From JAWPMV01 sp038527215 (GTDB lineage Bacteria; Bacteroidota; Bacteroidia; J057), in assembly GCA_038527215.1 (NCBI GenBank), contig JBCBGC010000025.1, positions 8,165 through 72,164 on the forward strand: a DNA stretch of 64,000 nt, in the 5' to 3' direction. This document shows, in pieces, positions 8,285 through 16,539 of this stretch (position 1 is its first letter; the number at the start of each line of letters is the position of its first letter). Position numbers and translations under genes: made by a program. The notes beneath the pieces were generated by a model that did no database searches, was not told the origin of the DNA, and was given only the letters and a program-made list of their open reading frames with translations.

Positions 8285-10036
8285 GTGAACATCTCAATCC
8301 AGAAACTCCCCTTCATTTTCCCTGCGATTCTGTTCTTGTTGTTAGCATTACCTACCGGGGCATCTGCCCAAATTCCTCATCGCTCCGACTTTGAGGTTTC
8401 CACCGAATTGAACAATCCTACCGTGATTTGGAAAACGCAGTTTCAGCGTGGAGATCAGCAATGGATTGAGGGAAAATCCTTTTTATATGAAAAAATGAAA
8501 GATGGGGCCTTCCACTGCGCCTCTTATCTGAATAAAAGCTATTTCAAAACTCAGCCTGTCAAACTCGATGGCCGGGAGGATTATCAAATTCAACTGACCT
8601 TAGCCTTGCCGGAACGAAGAGGCTTGGTAAAAGAAGCAGGCTTGAGTTTTGGTCGGCATCAATACCAAGGCGGCTTAGAATTTCTGATTCGCTCAGATGG
8701 ATATGTGAAGGCACAAAAAGTCAGCCGCCAGGGGAGAGAAATTCTCATGCCCTGGTTACGGATCCCAGGTTTCAAGGCAGACAAGCAGCAGGATTTGCTG
8801 GTCCGCAAAAAGCAAGGTCATATTAGTTTTCTGGTCAATGGATACGAGATGGGCACCATGGCTGCTCCTCGCTGGTACGGAGCTGAGGTAGGCTTTGTCT
8901 TAGGCAAAGGAGCTTCTGCTCATATTCATCACCTGGAAGTAGCGGTGGCGGATCGGGGAGGAGAGACTGTGGCGTATCAACCTGCCGATCACAGAGGACC
9001 TTCCATCATGTTTCAGCCTGATATCCCTGTCAAGCGAGACACTTTGTTTTTTCAGGACGATCGGGTGGTGTTGAAGGGCAATATGAAAGATCCCTCCGGT
9101 CTGAAAGATTTGTGGGTGAATAATCGTGAGGTTAGGGTGTCAAAGGACGGAAGGTTTTCCATCTCTTTTACCCTGAAATATCCCCTGTCTTCTTTGACCT
9201 TTGTGGCCAGGGACCAGGAAATGAATGAGACGCGCAAGAAGGTATTTCTGCGTTACCGGCCCTGGACCTTTGTGGAGCAGAATCCTAAGCAGACCAGCAG
9301 CCCTGCGAAAGTAGCCTCCCATTCCACCAGCCGCTCCGGAGCGAATCACTTATTATTGATTGGGGTAAATCGTTACCAAACCTGGAGAGAACTATATAAT
9401 GCAGTAAAGGATTGTCAGGATTTGGAAAAGGTCTTGGTTAATAAGTACCAATTCGAACCTCAGCACGTACATCGTCTGTATAATGAAGATGCTACCCGGG
9501 AAAACATCCTGGAGAAACTCGAATCCCTCCAGAATAGATTAAGAGCTGAGGATAATTTGCTGATCTACTATGCAGGACATGGGTTTTATGATCGTCAATC
9601 TGAATTAGGCTATTGGGTACCGGTAGAAGCCAGAAAGGGCAAAGTATCCGACTATATCCGAAACTCCACTTTGCATGATTATTTGGCTACCATTCCAACC
9701 CGCCATACTTTCCTCATTGCTGATGCCTGCTATGCAGGGAGTTTATTCAGCCAGGTGAGGGGCGATTTTGATCCAAGTTTACCTTCCCGTTGGGCTTTTA
9801 CCTCGGGAGGCGTCGAGCGGGTGTATGATGGAGAGCCCGGTACCAATAGTCCTTTTGCGAGCTATTTGCTGGAAGTTCTGAGAGGAAATGCTCAGGCAGG
9901 TCTGACAGCCGAGCAGCTTATCCAAAAGGTGAGTCGGAAGATGCGCATCGAAGGGAGTTTCCCCCAAACTCCGAAAGGCAGCCCTTTACGCAAGGCCGGA
10001 GATGGCGGAGGGGTATTCACTTTTTACCAGAAATAG
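8285..10036 (+). CDS. Secreted caspase-family (C14, metacaspase-like) protein
   Basis: The 583-residue protein has a signal peptide (residues 1-29, ending ASA|Q). Next comes a concanavalin-like beta domain (about 50-225, with HYQGGLEF-type strands), an Ig-like stretch (about 255-325) and a C-terminal caspase-like peptidase C14 domain (about 354-583). The catalytic His432 lies in YYAGHG and Cys482 in DACYAGS, both in the right context (NHLLLIGVNRY, then LRAEDNLLIYYAGHG). Metacaspases of this kind cleave after basic residues; the target is unknown. The signal peptide places it in the periplasm or outside the cell. The start is a GTG, since an in-frame stop lies five codons upstream. No T9SS tail is present. 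Confidence 0.88.
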   Translation: MNISIQKLPFIFPAILFLLLALPTGASAQIPHRSDFEVSTELNNPTVIWKTQFQRGDQQWIEGKSFLYEKMKDGAFHCASYLNKSYFKTQPVKLDGREDYQIQLTLALPERRGLVKEAGLSFGRHQYQGGLEFLIRSDGYVKAQKVSRQGREILMPWLRIPGFKADKQQDLLVRKKQGHISFLVNGYEMGTMAAPRWYGAEVGFVLGKGASAHIHHLEVAVADRGGETVAYQPADHRGPSIMFQPDIPVKRDTLFFQDDRVVLKGNMKDPSGLKDLWVNNREVRVSKDGRFSISFTLKYPLSSLTFVARDQEMNETRKKVFLRYRPWTFVEQNPKQTSSPAKVASHSTSRSGANHLLLIGVNRYQTWRELYNAVKDCQDLEKVLVNKYQFEPQHVHRLYNEDATRENILEKLESLQNRLRAEDNLLIYYAGHGFYDRQSELGYWVPVEARKGKVSDYIRNSTLHDYLATIPTRHTFLIADACYAGSLFSQVRGDFDPSLPSRWAFTSGGVERVYDGEPGTNSPFASYLLEVLRGNAQAGLTAEQLIQKVSRKMRIEGSFPQTPKGSPLRKAGDGGGVFTFYQK

Positions 10037-10107
10037 AGAGATGTTCTGAGAGGGCAGGGTAGGAGCCTGACGCTCATTTACCCAGACAAAAATAACAATG
10101 TTCATCC

Positions 10108-10142
10108 GTGGGCTAAGCTATGCATTTCGTAGCTTAGCCCAC
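10108..10142. repeat. REP-like 13-bp palindrome
   Basis: The arms GTGGGCTAAGCTA (10108-10120) and TAGCTTAGCCCAC (10130-10142) are perfect inverted complements around a 9-base loop tgcatttcg. The right arm stops exactly at the ATG (10143) of the next gene. The GTGGGCT...AGCCCAC core resembles REP/RAYT-type palindromes of Bacteroidota. It is not followed by T residues, so terminator function is unlikely. Confidence 0.7.
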
Positions 10143-10607
10143 ATGCGTTATTTCATACTTACAATTCTGATTAGCCTTTGTCCGTGGGGCAGGGGAGTAG
10201 TCGCTCAGGATAGCCAAACCTCTGAGCAGGCAGTAAAAGCCATCATCACAAACTTATTCGACGGGATGCGGGCCGGCGACAGCGCGAAAGTCGCAGCCTG
10301 TTTTCATGCCGATTTGCGCATGGCCACCACCGTCAATAGAGAAGGGGAGCCTATGGTATTCATGGGGTCCCGTGACCGCTTTGTCAAAGCGGTAGGAACT
10401 CCTCACGAAACCGTCTGGGACGAAAGAATCAGTGATCTTCAGATTCAGGTCGACGATAACCTGGCCTCAGCCTGGATGAAATATTCCTTTTATCTGGGAG
10501 ATACATTTTCGCACTGTGGGGTGAATACCATGACCCTGGTCCGAGAAAAGGATGGTTGGAAAATTCTCTACCTGGCCGATTCTCGTCGAAATGAGAAGTG
10601 TGAATAA
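10143..10607 (+). CDS. Exported NTF2-like (SnoaL/DUF4440-type) protein
   Basis: The 154-residue protein has a signal peptide (MRYFILTILISLCPWGRGVVAQ) followed by a single NTF2-like cone-fold domain: the helical opening (EQAVKAIITNLFDGMRAGDSAK), then VAACFHADLRMATT and a terminal strand VREKDGWKILYLADSR. The domain type serves as an enzyme scaffold or ligand-binding pocket; no catalytic residue can be assigned. The start at 10143 is preferred over an upstream ATG at 10098 because it gives a clean signal peptide; the upstream region forms a palindrome rather than coding sequence. It is followed 23 bases later by a methyltransferase gene. Confidence 0.78.
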   Translation: MRYFILTILISLCPWGRGVVAQDSQTSEQAVKAIITNLFDGMRAGDSAKVAACFHADLRMATTVNREGEPMVFMGSRDRFVKAVGTPHETVWDERISDLQIQVDDNLASAWMKYSFYLGDTFSHCGVNTMTLVREKDGWKILYLADSRRNEKCE

Positions 10608-10630
10608 GTGTTCATAAACCTAACACTGTT

Positions 10631-11449
10631 ATGGGAAATTTTCAGATTTCCGACCTCTTCCTGCAAAACCAGCAGCTGTGGGATGCGCGAGCCGCCGTCC
10701 ATTTGGGTTCGGACTTCTACGATGTGGCAGGATTTAAGCAAGGGAAGACTACGCTTCGACATATAGAACTGGCCGAGCTAGGGGAGGTAAGGGGCTTGAA
10801 GATTCTGCACTTGCAATGCCACTTCGGATTGGACACGTTGTCTTTGGCGCGGATGGGAGCGGAGGTCACCGGCGTTGATTTGTCTGGACAAGCCATTGCT
10901 CAGGCGCGAGAATTAGCTGCTGAATTGAGCCTGGAAGCCCGCTTCCTACAAAGCAATGTCTATGAGCTTCCCCAGGTCTTGGATGAGCAGTTTGATATGG
11001 TCTTTACCAGTTGGGGGGTATTGGCCTGGTTGCCTGACCTTAAGCCTTGGGCGAGCCTGATTGCTCGCTACCTGCGCCCCGGCGGGAAATTTTATATGGC
11101 GGAGTTTCATCCCTTGCTCAATATGTTTGAGGAGGATTGGTCCACCATTGCCTATCCCTACTTCAATCAGGGCGTCCTGACCTTTGAGAGTGAAGAAAGT
11201 TATACGGATCAAAGCGCAACCCCAGGCCATACCGAGCATGTTTGGCATCATCCCCTGGCCGATATCTTTAGCAGTTTGCTAGGGGAGGGGATGCACTTGA
11301 ATTTTTTCCACGAGTTCCCTTACAGTCCCTATCCTTGCTTTTCCGACATGAAGGAAATAGGTCCGGAACAATATGTTACGGAACGCTATGGCCCCAATTT
11401 ACCTTACGCTTTTTCCCTTGAGATGCAGCTTTCAGGCAAAAACTCATAG
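10631..11449 (+). CDS. Class I SAM-dependent methyltransferase
   Basis: This 272-residue cytoplasmic protein has a Rossmann-type methyltransferase fold. Motif I is LKILHLQCHFGLDTLSLARM (about 56-75), with QCHFG in place of the usual GxGxG. Then come the acidic ribose-binding end of strand 2 (VTGVDLSGQAI), the motif II region (FDMVFTSWGVLAWLPDL) and the YLRPGGKFYMAEFHP post-motif. The QCHFG variant is typical of a widespread bacterial subgroup with unknown small-molecule substrates. It lies 23 bases after the NTF2-like gene and is probably cotranscribed with it. Confidence 0.85.
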   Translation: MGNFQISDLFLQNQQLWDARAAVHLGSDFYDVAGFKQGKTTLRHIELAELGEVRGLKILHLQCHFGLDTLSLARMGAEVTGVDLSGQAIAQARELAAELSLEARFLQSNVYELPQVLDEQFDMVFTSWGVLAWLPDLKPWASLIARYLRPGGKFYMAEFHPLLNMFEEDWSTIAYPYFNQGVLTFESEESYTDQSATPGHTEHVWHHPLADIFSSLLGEGMHLNFFHEFPYSPYPCFSDMKEIGPEQYVTERYGPNLPYAFSLEMQLSGKNS

Positions 11450-11546
11450 AAAACCGGGAGAAAAAGGCCCTTTCCATCACTTAATTTAGAGATGTATCAT
11501 TTATTCTCACCTGTTGAACAACAAATGACACATCCCTAACTTTCCC

Positions 11547-11579
11547 ATGCAGCGGCACTGAGGTGCTGCTGCATTTTTC
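11547..11579 (+). terminator. Terminator separating methyltransferase from CHAT operon
   Basis: The arms atgcagcggcac and gtgctgctgcat form a 12-bp stem with one G-U pair around a tgag loop, followed by ttttct. It closes the upstream unit and leaves a short promoter region before the CHAT gene at 11641. Confidence 0.85.
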
Positions 11580-11640
11580 TTATCTTTCTGATGCTATTTC
11601 CGTATATTCTTACGGGTCAGACATTTCACTTCACTAAATT

Positions 11641-12381
11641 ATGGGAATCAAACCTGTATTCCTGTTTGCCTTCGCTAATGACGAGGCAAACAGTTTACGC
11701 CTTGATGCCGAATGGCGGGAGGCGGAACTAGCCTTGCAACAAGCCGCAGATGCGGGCCGATTGGTCTTCAACCTTACCCCTATGGCCACCCCTGAAGACC
11801 TCTGGCAGAAATTCCATCGGTTTCATGGGGCCATCAGCCTTTTTCACTACGGGGGGCATAGCGATCCGAATCAGCTGTACCTGCATGAAGAATCCTTGAA
11901 AGGACAAAGTCTCGCCACCTTGTTGGGCTTAGAACCGAATTTGAAATTGGTCTTCCTCAATGCGTGTAAAAATGCCGGACAAGTGGCCGATCTATTTGCA
12001 GCAGGAGTGCCTGCCGTCATTGCGACGAGTGAGTATATCGCAGATTCTATGGCATTATCCCTCGCTCGCCATTTTTATTCCGGGTTAGCCCAGGGACGAA
12101 CCCTGGAATCCGCCTTTCTGGCGGCGGCGGCTTTTGTCAACCGGGAACTGCAGTTGGAAGTGGGCATCCATCATGCGCTTCCTCCCGCTATCTCAGAAGA
12201 GCAGTTTGCCTGGGGGCTTTATGTCCAGCAAGCAGAGGTCCTTCAGTGGCAGATTCCCCATGCAACTCCGCCAAAATCCCAGTCTGATGCTAAAGGAGAC
12301 CTCAATGTCCATAATCATGGCGAAGTGAAGAAGCAAATCAACCTGAAAGACAACCAGGGAAACATCGAAATCAACCTCTAA
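11641..12381 (+). CDS. CHAT-domain protease with C-terminal amyloid-like motif
   Basis: This 246-residue protein is a minimal CHAT (caspase HetF associated with TPRs) cysteine protease. The catalytic His73 lies in FHYGGHSD and Cys109 in VFLNACKN; downstream the family segment AAGVPAVIATSEYIADSMA and helices with FYSGLAQGRTLESAF complete the domain (about 1-200). A short polar linker leads to the C-terminal motif (219-246) that is also found at the N-terminus of the next gene's product. This effector-plus-motif layout matches partners of NLR-like receptors that use bacterial amyloid signalling sequences. No signal peptide, so cytoplasmic. The stop is 11 bases before the receptor gene. Substrate unknown; no gasdermin gene is visible in the window. 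Confidence 0.85.
   Translation: MGIKPVFLFAFANDEANSLRLDAEWREAELALQQAADAGRLVFNLTPMATPEDLWQKFHRFHGAISLFHYGGHSDPNQLYLHEESLKGQSLATLLGLEPNLKLVFLNACKNAGQVADLFAAGVPAVIATSEYIADSMALSLARHFYSGLAQGRTLESAFLAAAAFVNRELQLEVGIHHALPPAISEEQFAWGLYVQQAEVLQWQIPHATPPKSQSDAKGDLNVHNHGEVKKQINLKDNQGNIEINL
12295..12378 (+). other. BASS-like motif, effector C-terminus
   Basis: Residues 219-246 of the small CHAT protein. The core reads VHNHGEVKKQINLKDNQGNI. It aligns without gaps to residues 4-25 of the adjacent receptor, with His, Asn, Gly, Val, Gln, Ile, Lys, Asp, Asn, Gln, Gly and Ile conserved (12 of 22). It is rich in Asn/Gln/Gly and beta-branched residues, as expected for a short beta-arch amyloid. Confidence 0.75.
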
Positions 12382-12392
12382 GCCCAGCCCCT

Positions 12393-12473
12393 ATGTCCGA
12401 TATTCACAATTACGGCCCGGTAGGCCACCAGATCATCATCAAAGATAACCAGGGTACCATCATTTTTAAGGGC
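12393..12473 (+). other. BASS-like motif, receptor N-terminus
   Basis: Residues 1-27 of the receptor, core IHNYGPVGHQIIIKDNQGTI. It matches the C-terminal motif of the preceding gene's product at the same spacing, and precedes the CHAT domain. DNA identity is lower than protein identity, so the similarity is unlikely to be a recent copy artefact. Confidence 0.75.
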
Positions 12474-15400
12474 ACGCCTAAAGATGGAAATAACCCACAT
12501 ACGGTCCTGTTCTACCGCATTTTACCTACCGAAGAAGGCTATCAGGCTCAACTAGAATTACGCTCCGATACTTTGGGTACACATCAGTTGCTGGCCCCTC
12601 AGCCCATTTACATTTCACCAGAACTAAAGCGGGGCCTAAGGGTGTTTGCCGAACAGCGAATGAGAGGGGAGGGGAGACGCTTCCTGGGGCCTGGGGAGAT
12701 GAGTGCCGCAGAATTACTCAAAGCGGAGCTGGATTTGGGCGAGGCCTTGTACACCAGCTTATTCCCTGAAGAGCTGGCGACGGTCTTGCATCAAATGCTG
12801 CATTACCTCCAAGGGCAGAAGATTCAATCTCTGGCCCTGATTTTCAGCAGTGAGGAGGAGGAAATGCTGAATCTACCTTTTGAGATGATGCGACAGCCGG
12901 GACAAACTAGTCCCATGATGCTGCAGCGAGACAACTTTCTGATCGCGCATAGTCGGGAATCCAGCCTGGAAGATTTCAAACTTCAGGGTATCCCTGCCTT
13001 AGCCCCGCCTTTACGCATTTTGTATGTAACTGCCTTACCTGAAGACCTATCAGAGAAGGCTAAGTTTCTGGAACTAGAGCGGGAGACCATCGAATTTATT
13101 GCTGCGTTGGATTCTTTGCGCCAACGTGGCATGGTCGTCTTTGAAATTCTGGACATTGCTTCTCTGGAAAATATTCGGGAAGCCCTGAGTAATGGGCAAC
13201 ATCATATTTTGCACATTAGTGGGCATGGCGTACATGCTGAGCAAAAGGAGAGCTCCACCGGCTATCTTTACCTGGAAGATGAAAACGGGGAGACCGCTAA
13301 AGTAAGCGGGGAAGAACTGGCTGCGGCCCTCAAAGACTTTTCCAGCCTGAAGCTGATCATGCTCAGCGCTTGTGAAACGGCTCGGGCAGAAGAAAAAGGG
13401 GTAGTGGGTGCCCTGGTGCAGGCCCAGATGCCTGCCGTGATTGGGATGCGTTATCCGGTTACCGATCCTGGCGCCCGCTTATTTACCGGAATTTTTTATG
13501 ACAAAATCTGCCACGGCTTCAATCTGAATGCGGCCTTATTTCTGGCTCGTCAGAAACTCTTGCTTACTGAGCAAAAAGCTCGAAAGGATGGGCAATCAGC
13601 CATTTCGGAATGGTTTACCCCTTTTCTCTACCTCAACCAGTACTTAGGTCCACTCATCAAAGGAGTCCCAGAAGGCACAAAAATTCCCATCCCAGAACAC
13701 TTTTCCAGAGCTCAGGAGACCATCCTCGAGGATGGGATGCAAATCCGTAAAGGTTTCGTGGGCCGAAAGCGCCAACTGGCTCGCCTGGCGCAGCATTTCA
13801 AACATGGCCAGCAGGCAGTCTGTATTTACGGATTAGGGGGTTTAGGGAAAACCGCCCTGGCTACCCGTTTCGCCACCAATTATCAGAATCGATCCTATAA
13901 AGTCATCCAATTCTTCGGCAAGGTCGAAGTACCGACTATTCTGGACCGGCTCATGGAAGAGGCAGCCTTTGATTTAGGAGCCTCGCAAGCCCGCAAAGTG
14001 GCTCAGTTGCAGAAAGCCATGAAATCCGATGCTCCTTCCGAGAAGAAACTACAATATCTGCTCCAGCACTTTCTGCAGGCTCAGAAAATTATCCTCCTTT
14101 TTGACAACTTCGAGACCAACCAGGAAGTTGAAGGGCAGCCGGGAGAGGCCATTACCGATCCTGACTTAGCAACATTCCTGGCTTTTCTGATCCAGCACCT
14201 GCCACAAAATTGCTTTTTGCTCCTCACCACCCGCTATCTTCCAGCTCAGTTACCTATCCAGGCCATGAACCTGGACCAGATGAGCCTTTCAGAAGTCTAT
14301 CGCATTCTGGCTATGGAGGAAGGTCTGGAAAAACGACTTACCGCCGGGCAGATCAAACAAATCCATACCCGACTAGGTGGCCATCCCTTTGCCTTTGACC
14401 TGGTCAAAGCTTATCTCAAAGAAAAACCAGCCGCCACCTGGGAAGAACTGGACCAGGACCTTGCCCAACTGAGTCAGGATGCGGCCAGTCAGCGTAAGCT
14501 TATGCTGGATCATATTTGGGCCTTGCTGAACCCGGAAGAACAAGAATTACTCCGGGTAGCGGCCCTCTTTCGGACCGCCTTTCCCCCTTCGGCCCTGGCC
14601 TGGTTGACCGATTACTCAGCCGAGGAAATCACGGTGAGCCTGGCCCGATTTAATGTCTTGTCTTTTTACTTTACCGATGATCAGCAAACCGGCTACATCC
14701 ACCGCCTGGCCGCGGCTTATGTGATAAATCAACAGCACTCGCCTGAAAGCCGAAATGCCCTTCACCTGAGCATCGCCGGTTATCTGATAAATGAAAAAAA
14801 GGAAAGTCTGGAAGATTTTATGGAAGCTCGTTGGCACTATCGGCAAGCCGAGGCCTGGGATGATTATGCTGACCTTTCTTTTGCTTTAGAAGATCAGTTA
14901 AGCCTGGCTGGTCATTTCAGCCTGGCTAAAAGCCTCAATCAACAAGTCTTAGACATTTCTCCCACCCCCAAGCACCAAGCTGGCGCCATGCATAATCTGG
15001 GGATCATTCTACAACATGAAGGGGATTATGACGCGGCTTTGGCACAGTATGAAGCTTCGAAAAAAATCAAAAAGCAAATGGAGGATATGAAAGGGTTGGC
15101 AATCAGCCTCCATCAGATTGGGATGATTTACCAGTATAAGGGGGATTATACGGCGGCTTTAGCACAGTATGAAGCCTCCAAAAAAATCAAGGAACAGATT
15201 GGTGATATTAAGGGCGTAGCTTCCAGCCTCCATCAGATTGGAATAATTTATCAGCACAAGGGGGATTACACTGCGGCTTTAGCACAGTATGAAGCCTCGA
15301 AAAAAATCAAGGAGCAAATTGGGGATCTAAAAGGGGTGGCTGGCAGCCTCCATCAGGTTGGGATGATTTATCAGCACAAGGGGGATTACACGGCGGCTTT

Positions 15401-15905
15401 ATCACAGTATGAAGCCTCGAAAAAAATCTTGGAGCAAATTGGGGATATTCAAGGGGTGGGAAAAAGTCTTCATCAGATTGGGATGATTTATCAGCACAAG
15501 GGGGATTACACTGCGGCTTTAGCACAGTATGAAGCCTCCAAAAAAATCAAGGAGCAAATTGGGGATCTAAAAGGGGTGGCTACCAGCCTCCATCAGATTG
15601 GGATGATTTACCAGGAAAAGGGGGATTATGATGGGGCCTTAGAACAGTATGAATCTTCGAAAAAAATCGCAGAGCAAATTGGAGATATTCAAGGAGGGGC
15701 TTTGTCTGTAGCACAAATGGGGGTATTGAGTCGTAAGATAGAAAGATATCCACAAGCTCTAGTCCATTTCATTGAAGCCCACGCCATCTTCAAGCAAATA
15801 GGCACGCCCCATGCTGAGCAGGTGATGGGGAATATCCAATATACCCGCCAACTCATGGGAGAGGAGGCTTACAAAGATACCCTCAAGGAGTTGGGCATGG
15901 AATAA
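12393..15905 (+). CDS. CHAT-NB-ARC-TPR receptor (STAND/NLR-like)
   Basis: A 1170-residue cytoplasmic protein. In order: the amyloid-like motif (1-27); a CHAT protease domain (about 35-425) with His278 in HISGHG and Cys327 in LSACETA; an NB-ARC/STAND ATPase (about 452-720) with P-loop GLGGLGKT (480-487) and Walker B ILLFDNFE (567-574); a winged-helix/helical arm (about 720-860); and a TPR superhelix (about 863-1150) of six near-identical 40-residue units plus a diverged one. STAND proteins of this build sense a trigger with the repeat arm, oligomerise with ATP, then activate effectors. Having both its own CHAT domain and a motif shared with a second CHAT protein suggests a two-protease relay. 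It follows the effector gene after 11 bases. A defence or programmed-death role is inference. Confidence 0.9.
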   Translation: MSDIHNYGPVGHQIIIKDNQGTIIFKGTPKDGNNPHTVLFYRILPTEEGYQAQLELRSDTLGTHQLLAPQPIYISPELKRGLRVFAEQRMRGEGRRFLGPGEMSAAELLKAELDLGEALYTSLFPEELATVLHQMLHYLQGQKIQSLALIFSSEEEEMLNLPFEMMRQPGQTSPMMLQRDNFLIAHSRESSLEDFKLQGIPALAPPLRILYVTALPEDLSEKAKFLELERETIEFIAALDSLRQRGMVVFEILDIASLENIREALSNGQHHILHISGHGVHAEQKESSTGYLYLEDENGETAKVSGEELAAALKDFSSLKLIMLSACETARAEEKGVVGALVQAQMPAVIGMRYPVTDPGARLFTGIFYDKICHGFNLNAALFLARQKLLLTEQKARKDGQSAISEWFTPFLYLNQYLGPLIKGVPEGTKIPIPEHFSRAQETILEDGMQIRKGFVGRKRQLARLAQHFKHGQQAVCIYGLGGLGKTALATRFATNYQNRSYKVIQFFGKVEVPTILDRLMEEAAFDLGASQARKVAQLQKAMKSDAPSEKKLQYLLQHFLQAQKIILLFDNFETNQEVEGQPGEAITDPDLATFLAFLIQHLPQNCFLLLTTRYLPAQLPIQAMNLDQMSLSEVYRILAMEEGLEKRLTAGQIKQIHTRLGGHPFAFDLVKAYLKEKPAATWEELDQDLAQLSQDAASQRKLMLDHIWALLNPEEQELLRVAALFRTAFPPSALAWLTDYSAEEITVSLARFNVLSFYFTDDQQTGYIHRLAAAYVINQQHSPESRNALHLSIAGYLINEKKESLEDFMEARWHYRQAEAWDDYADLSFALEDQLSLAGHFSLAKSLNQQVLDISPTPKHQAGAMHNLGIILQHEGDYDAALAQYEASKKIKKQMEDMKGLAISLHQIGMIYQYKGDYTAALAQYEASKKIKEQIGDIKGVASSLHQIGIIYQHKGDYTAALAQYEASKKIKEQIGDLKGVAGSLHQVGMIYQHKGDYTAALSQYEASKKILEQIGDIQGVGKSLHQIGMIYQHKGDYTAALAQYEASKKIKEQIGDLKGVATSLHQIGMIYQEKGDYDGALEQYESSKKIAEQIGDIQGGALSVAQMGVLSRKIERYPQALVHFIEAHAIFKQIGTPHAEQVMGNIQYTRQLMGEEAYKDTLKELGME
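14980..15699 (+). repeat. Six tandem 120-bp TPR-coding units
   Basis: Units of exactly 120 bases each encode 40 residues of the form LHQIGMIYQHKGDYTAALAQ followed by YEASKKIKEQIGDLKGVA. Units 2-5 are nearly identical at DNA level, with differences mostly at the end of each unit (helix B and loop). The first, sixth and seventh units are more diverged. This pattern points to recent expansion or gene conversion. Confidence 0.9.
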
Positions 15906-15921
15906 TGCCTATCTTTACCCC

Positions 15922-16539
15922 ATGAAATTCTTTTATATAGGCGATCCCATGTGCTCCTGGTGCTGGGGCTTTGCCCCGGAGCGGGACAAACTGAGAGCGG
16001 CTTATCCTGAGGCGGGATTTGAGTTGGTGGTAGGGGGCTTGCGTCCTGGAACGGAAGAGCCCTGGGATGCGGAAATGCGGCAGTTTTTAAGAGAGCATTG
16101 GGTGGAGATCAAAGCCCGGACGGGGCAGCCTTTTAAGTTGGATTTGCTGGAAGAAGAAGATTTCACCTATGATACCTTGCCTGCAGCTGAGGCAGTGGCC
16201 CTGGCGCGTCAAATAGATCCCAAAAAGGGCTGGTCGGTGTTTAAGGCCTTGCAAAAAGCCTTTTATGGCGATAATCGTCGCATCACGGAATTTGCGGTGC
16301 TGAAGGAAGTCCTGGCAGAGGAAGGCATAGATGCTGAAGTGTTTACGGAGAAATGGGAAGCAGACACCGAGCAAATGGGCGCAAAGACAGATTTTGCTAT
16401 CGCCCAGAAGTTAGGGGTGCGGAGTTTTCCCACCTTATTGCTCTTCTTGAATGATACCTGGCAGATCGTTACCCTGGGGTACCGGTCCGCAAGCGATATG
16501 CAGAGAAGAGTGGAACAGTATCTGGAAAAGGCTTCTTAA
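15922..16539 (+). CDS. DsbA-family (FrnE-like) thiol oxidoreductase
   Basis: The 205-residue protein opens with a thioredoxin-fold strand and a CSWC redox motif (Cys11, Cys14 in GDPMCSWCWGFAPE). A helical insertion follows, then the cis-Pro segment LGVRSFPTLLLF. There is no signal peptide, so this is the cytoplasmic FrnE-like DsbA branch, linked in some species to oxidative stress. It starts 16 bases after the stop of the CHAT receptor gene and is likely on the same transcript, either as a functional partner or a passenger. The 3' end overlaps the convergent haloperoxidase gene by four bases. Confidence 0.88.
   Translation: MKFFYIGDPMCSWCWGFAPERDKLRAAYPEAGFELVVGGLRPGTEEPWDAEMRQFLREHWVEIKARTGQPFKLDLLEEEDFTYDTLPAAEAVALARQIDPKKGWSVFKALQKAFYGDNRRITEFAVLKEVLAEEGIDAEVFTEKWEADTEQMGAKTDFAIAQKLGVRSFPTLLLFLNDTWQIVTLGYRSASDMQRRVEQYLEKAS

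Noticed and set aside
10050..10068. GGGCAGGGTAGGAGCC, also found in the permease gene at about 47501 and partly near 49704 and 8061
   Set aside because: The copy in the permease is explained by the conserved protein segment SGSYPALF; the others are short and do not align further, so a repeat family is not supported.
15307..15525. Antisense ORF across the TPR array
   Set aside because: It follows the 120-base period of the TPR repeats in the other strand and is a shadow of the real gene.
14980..15699. Tandem 120-base units considered as a CRISPR-like array
   Set aside because: The units are in frame, code for TPR helices and have no spacer-type alternation, so this is a protein-repeat array.
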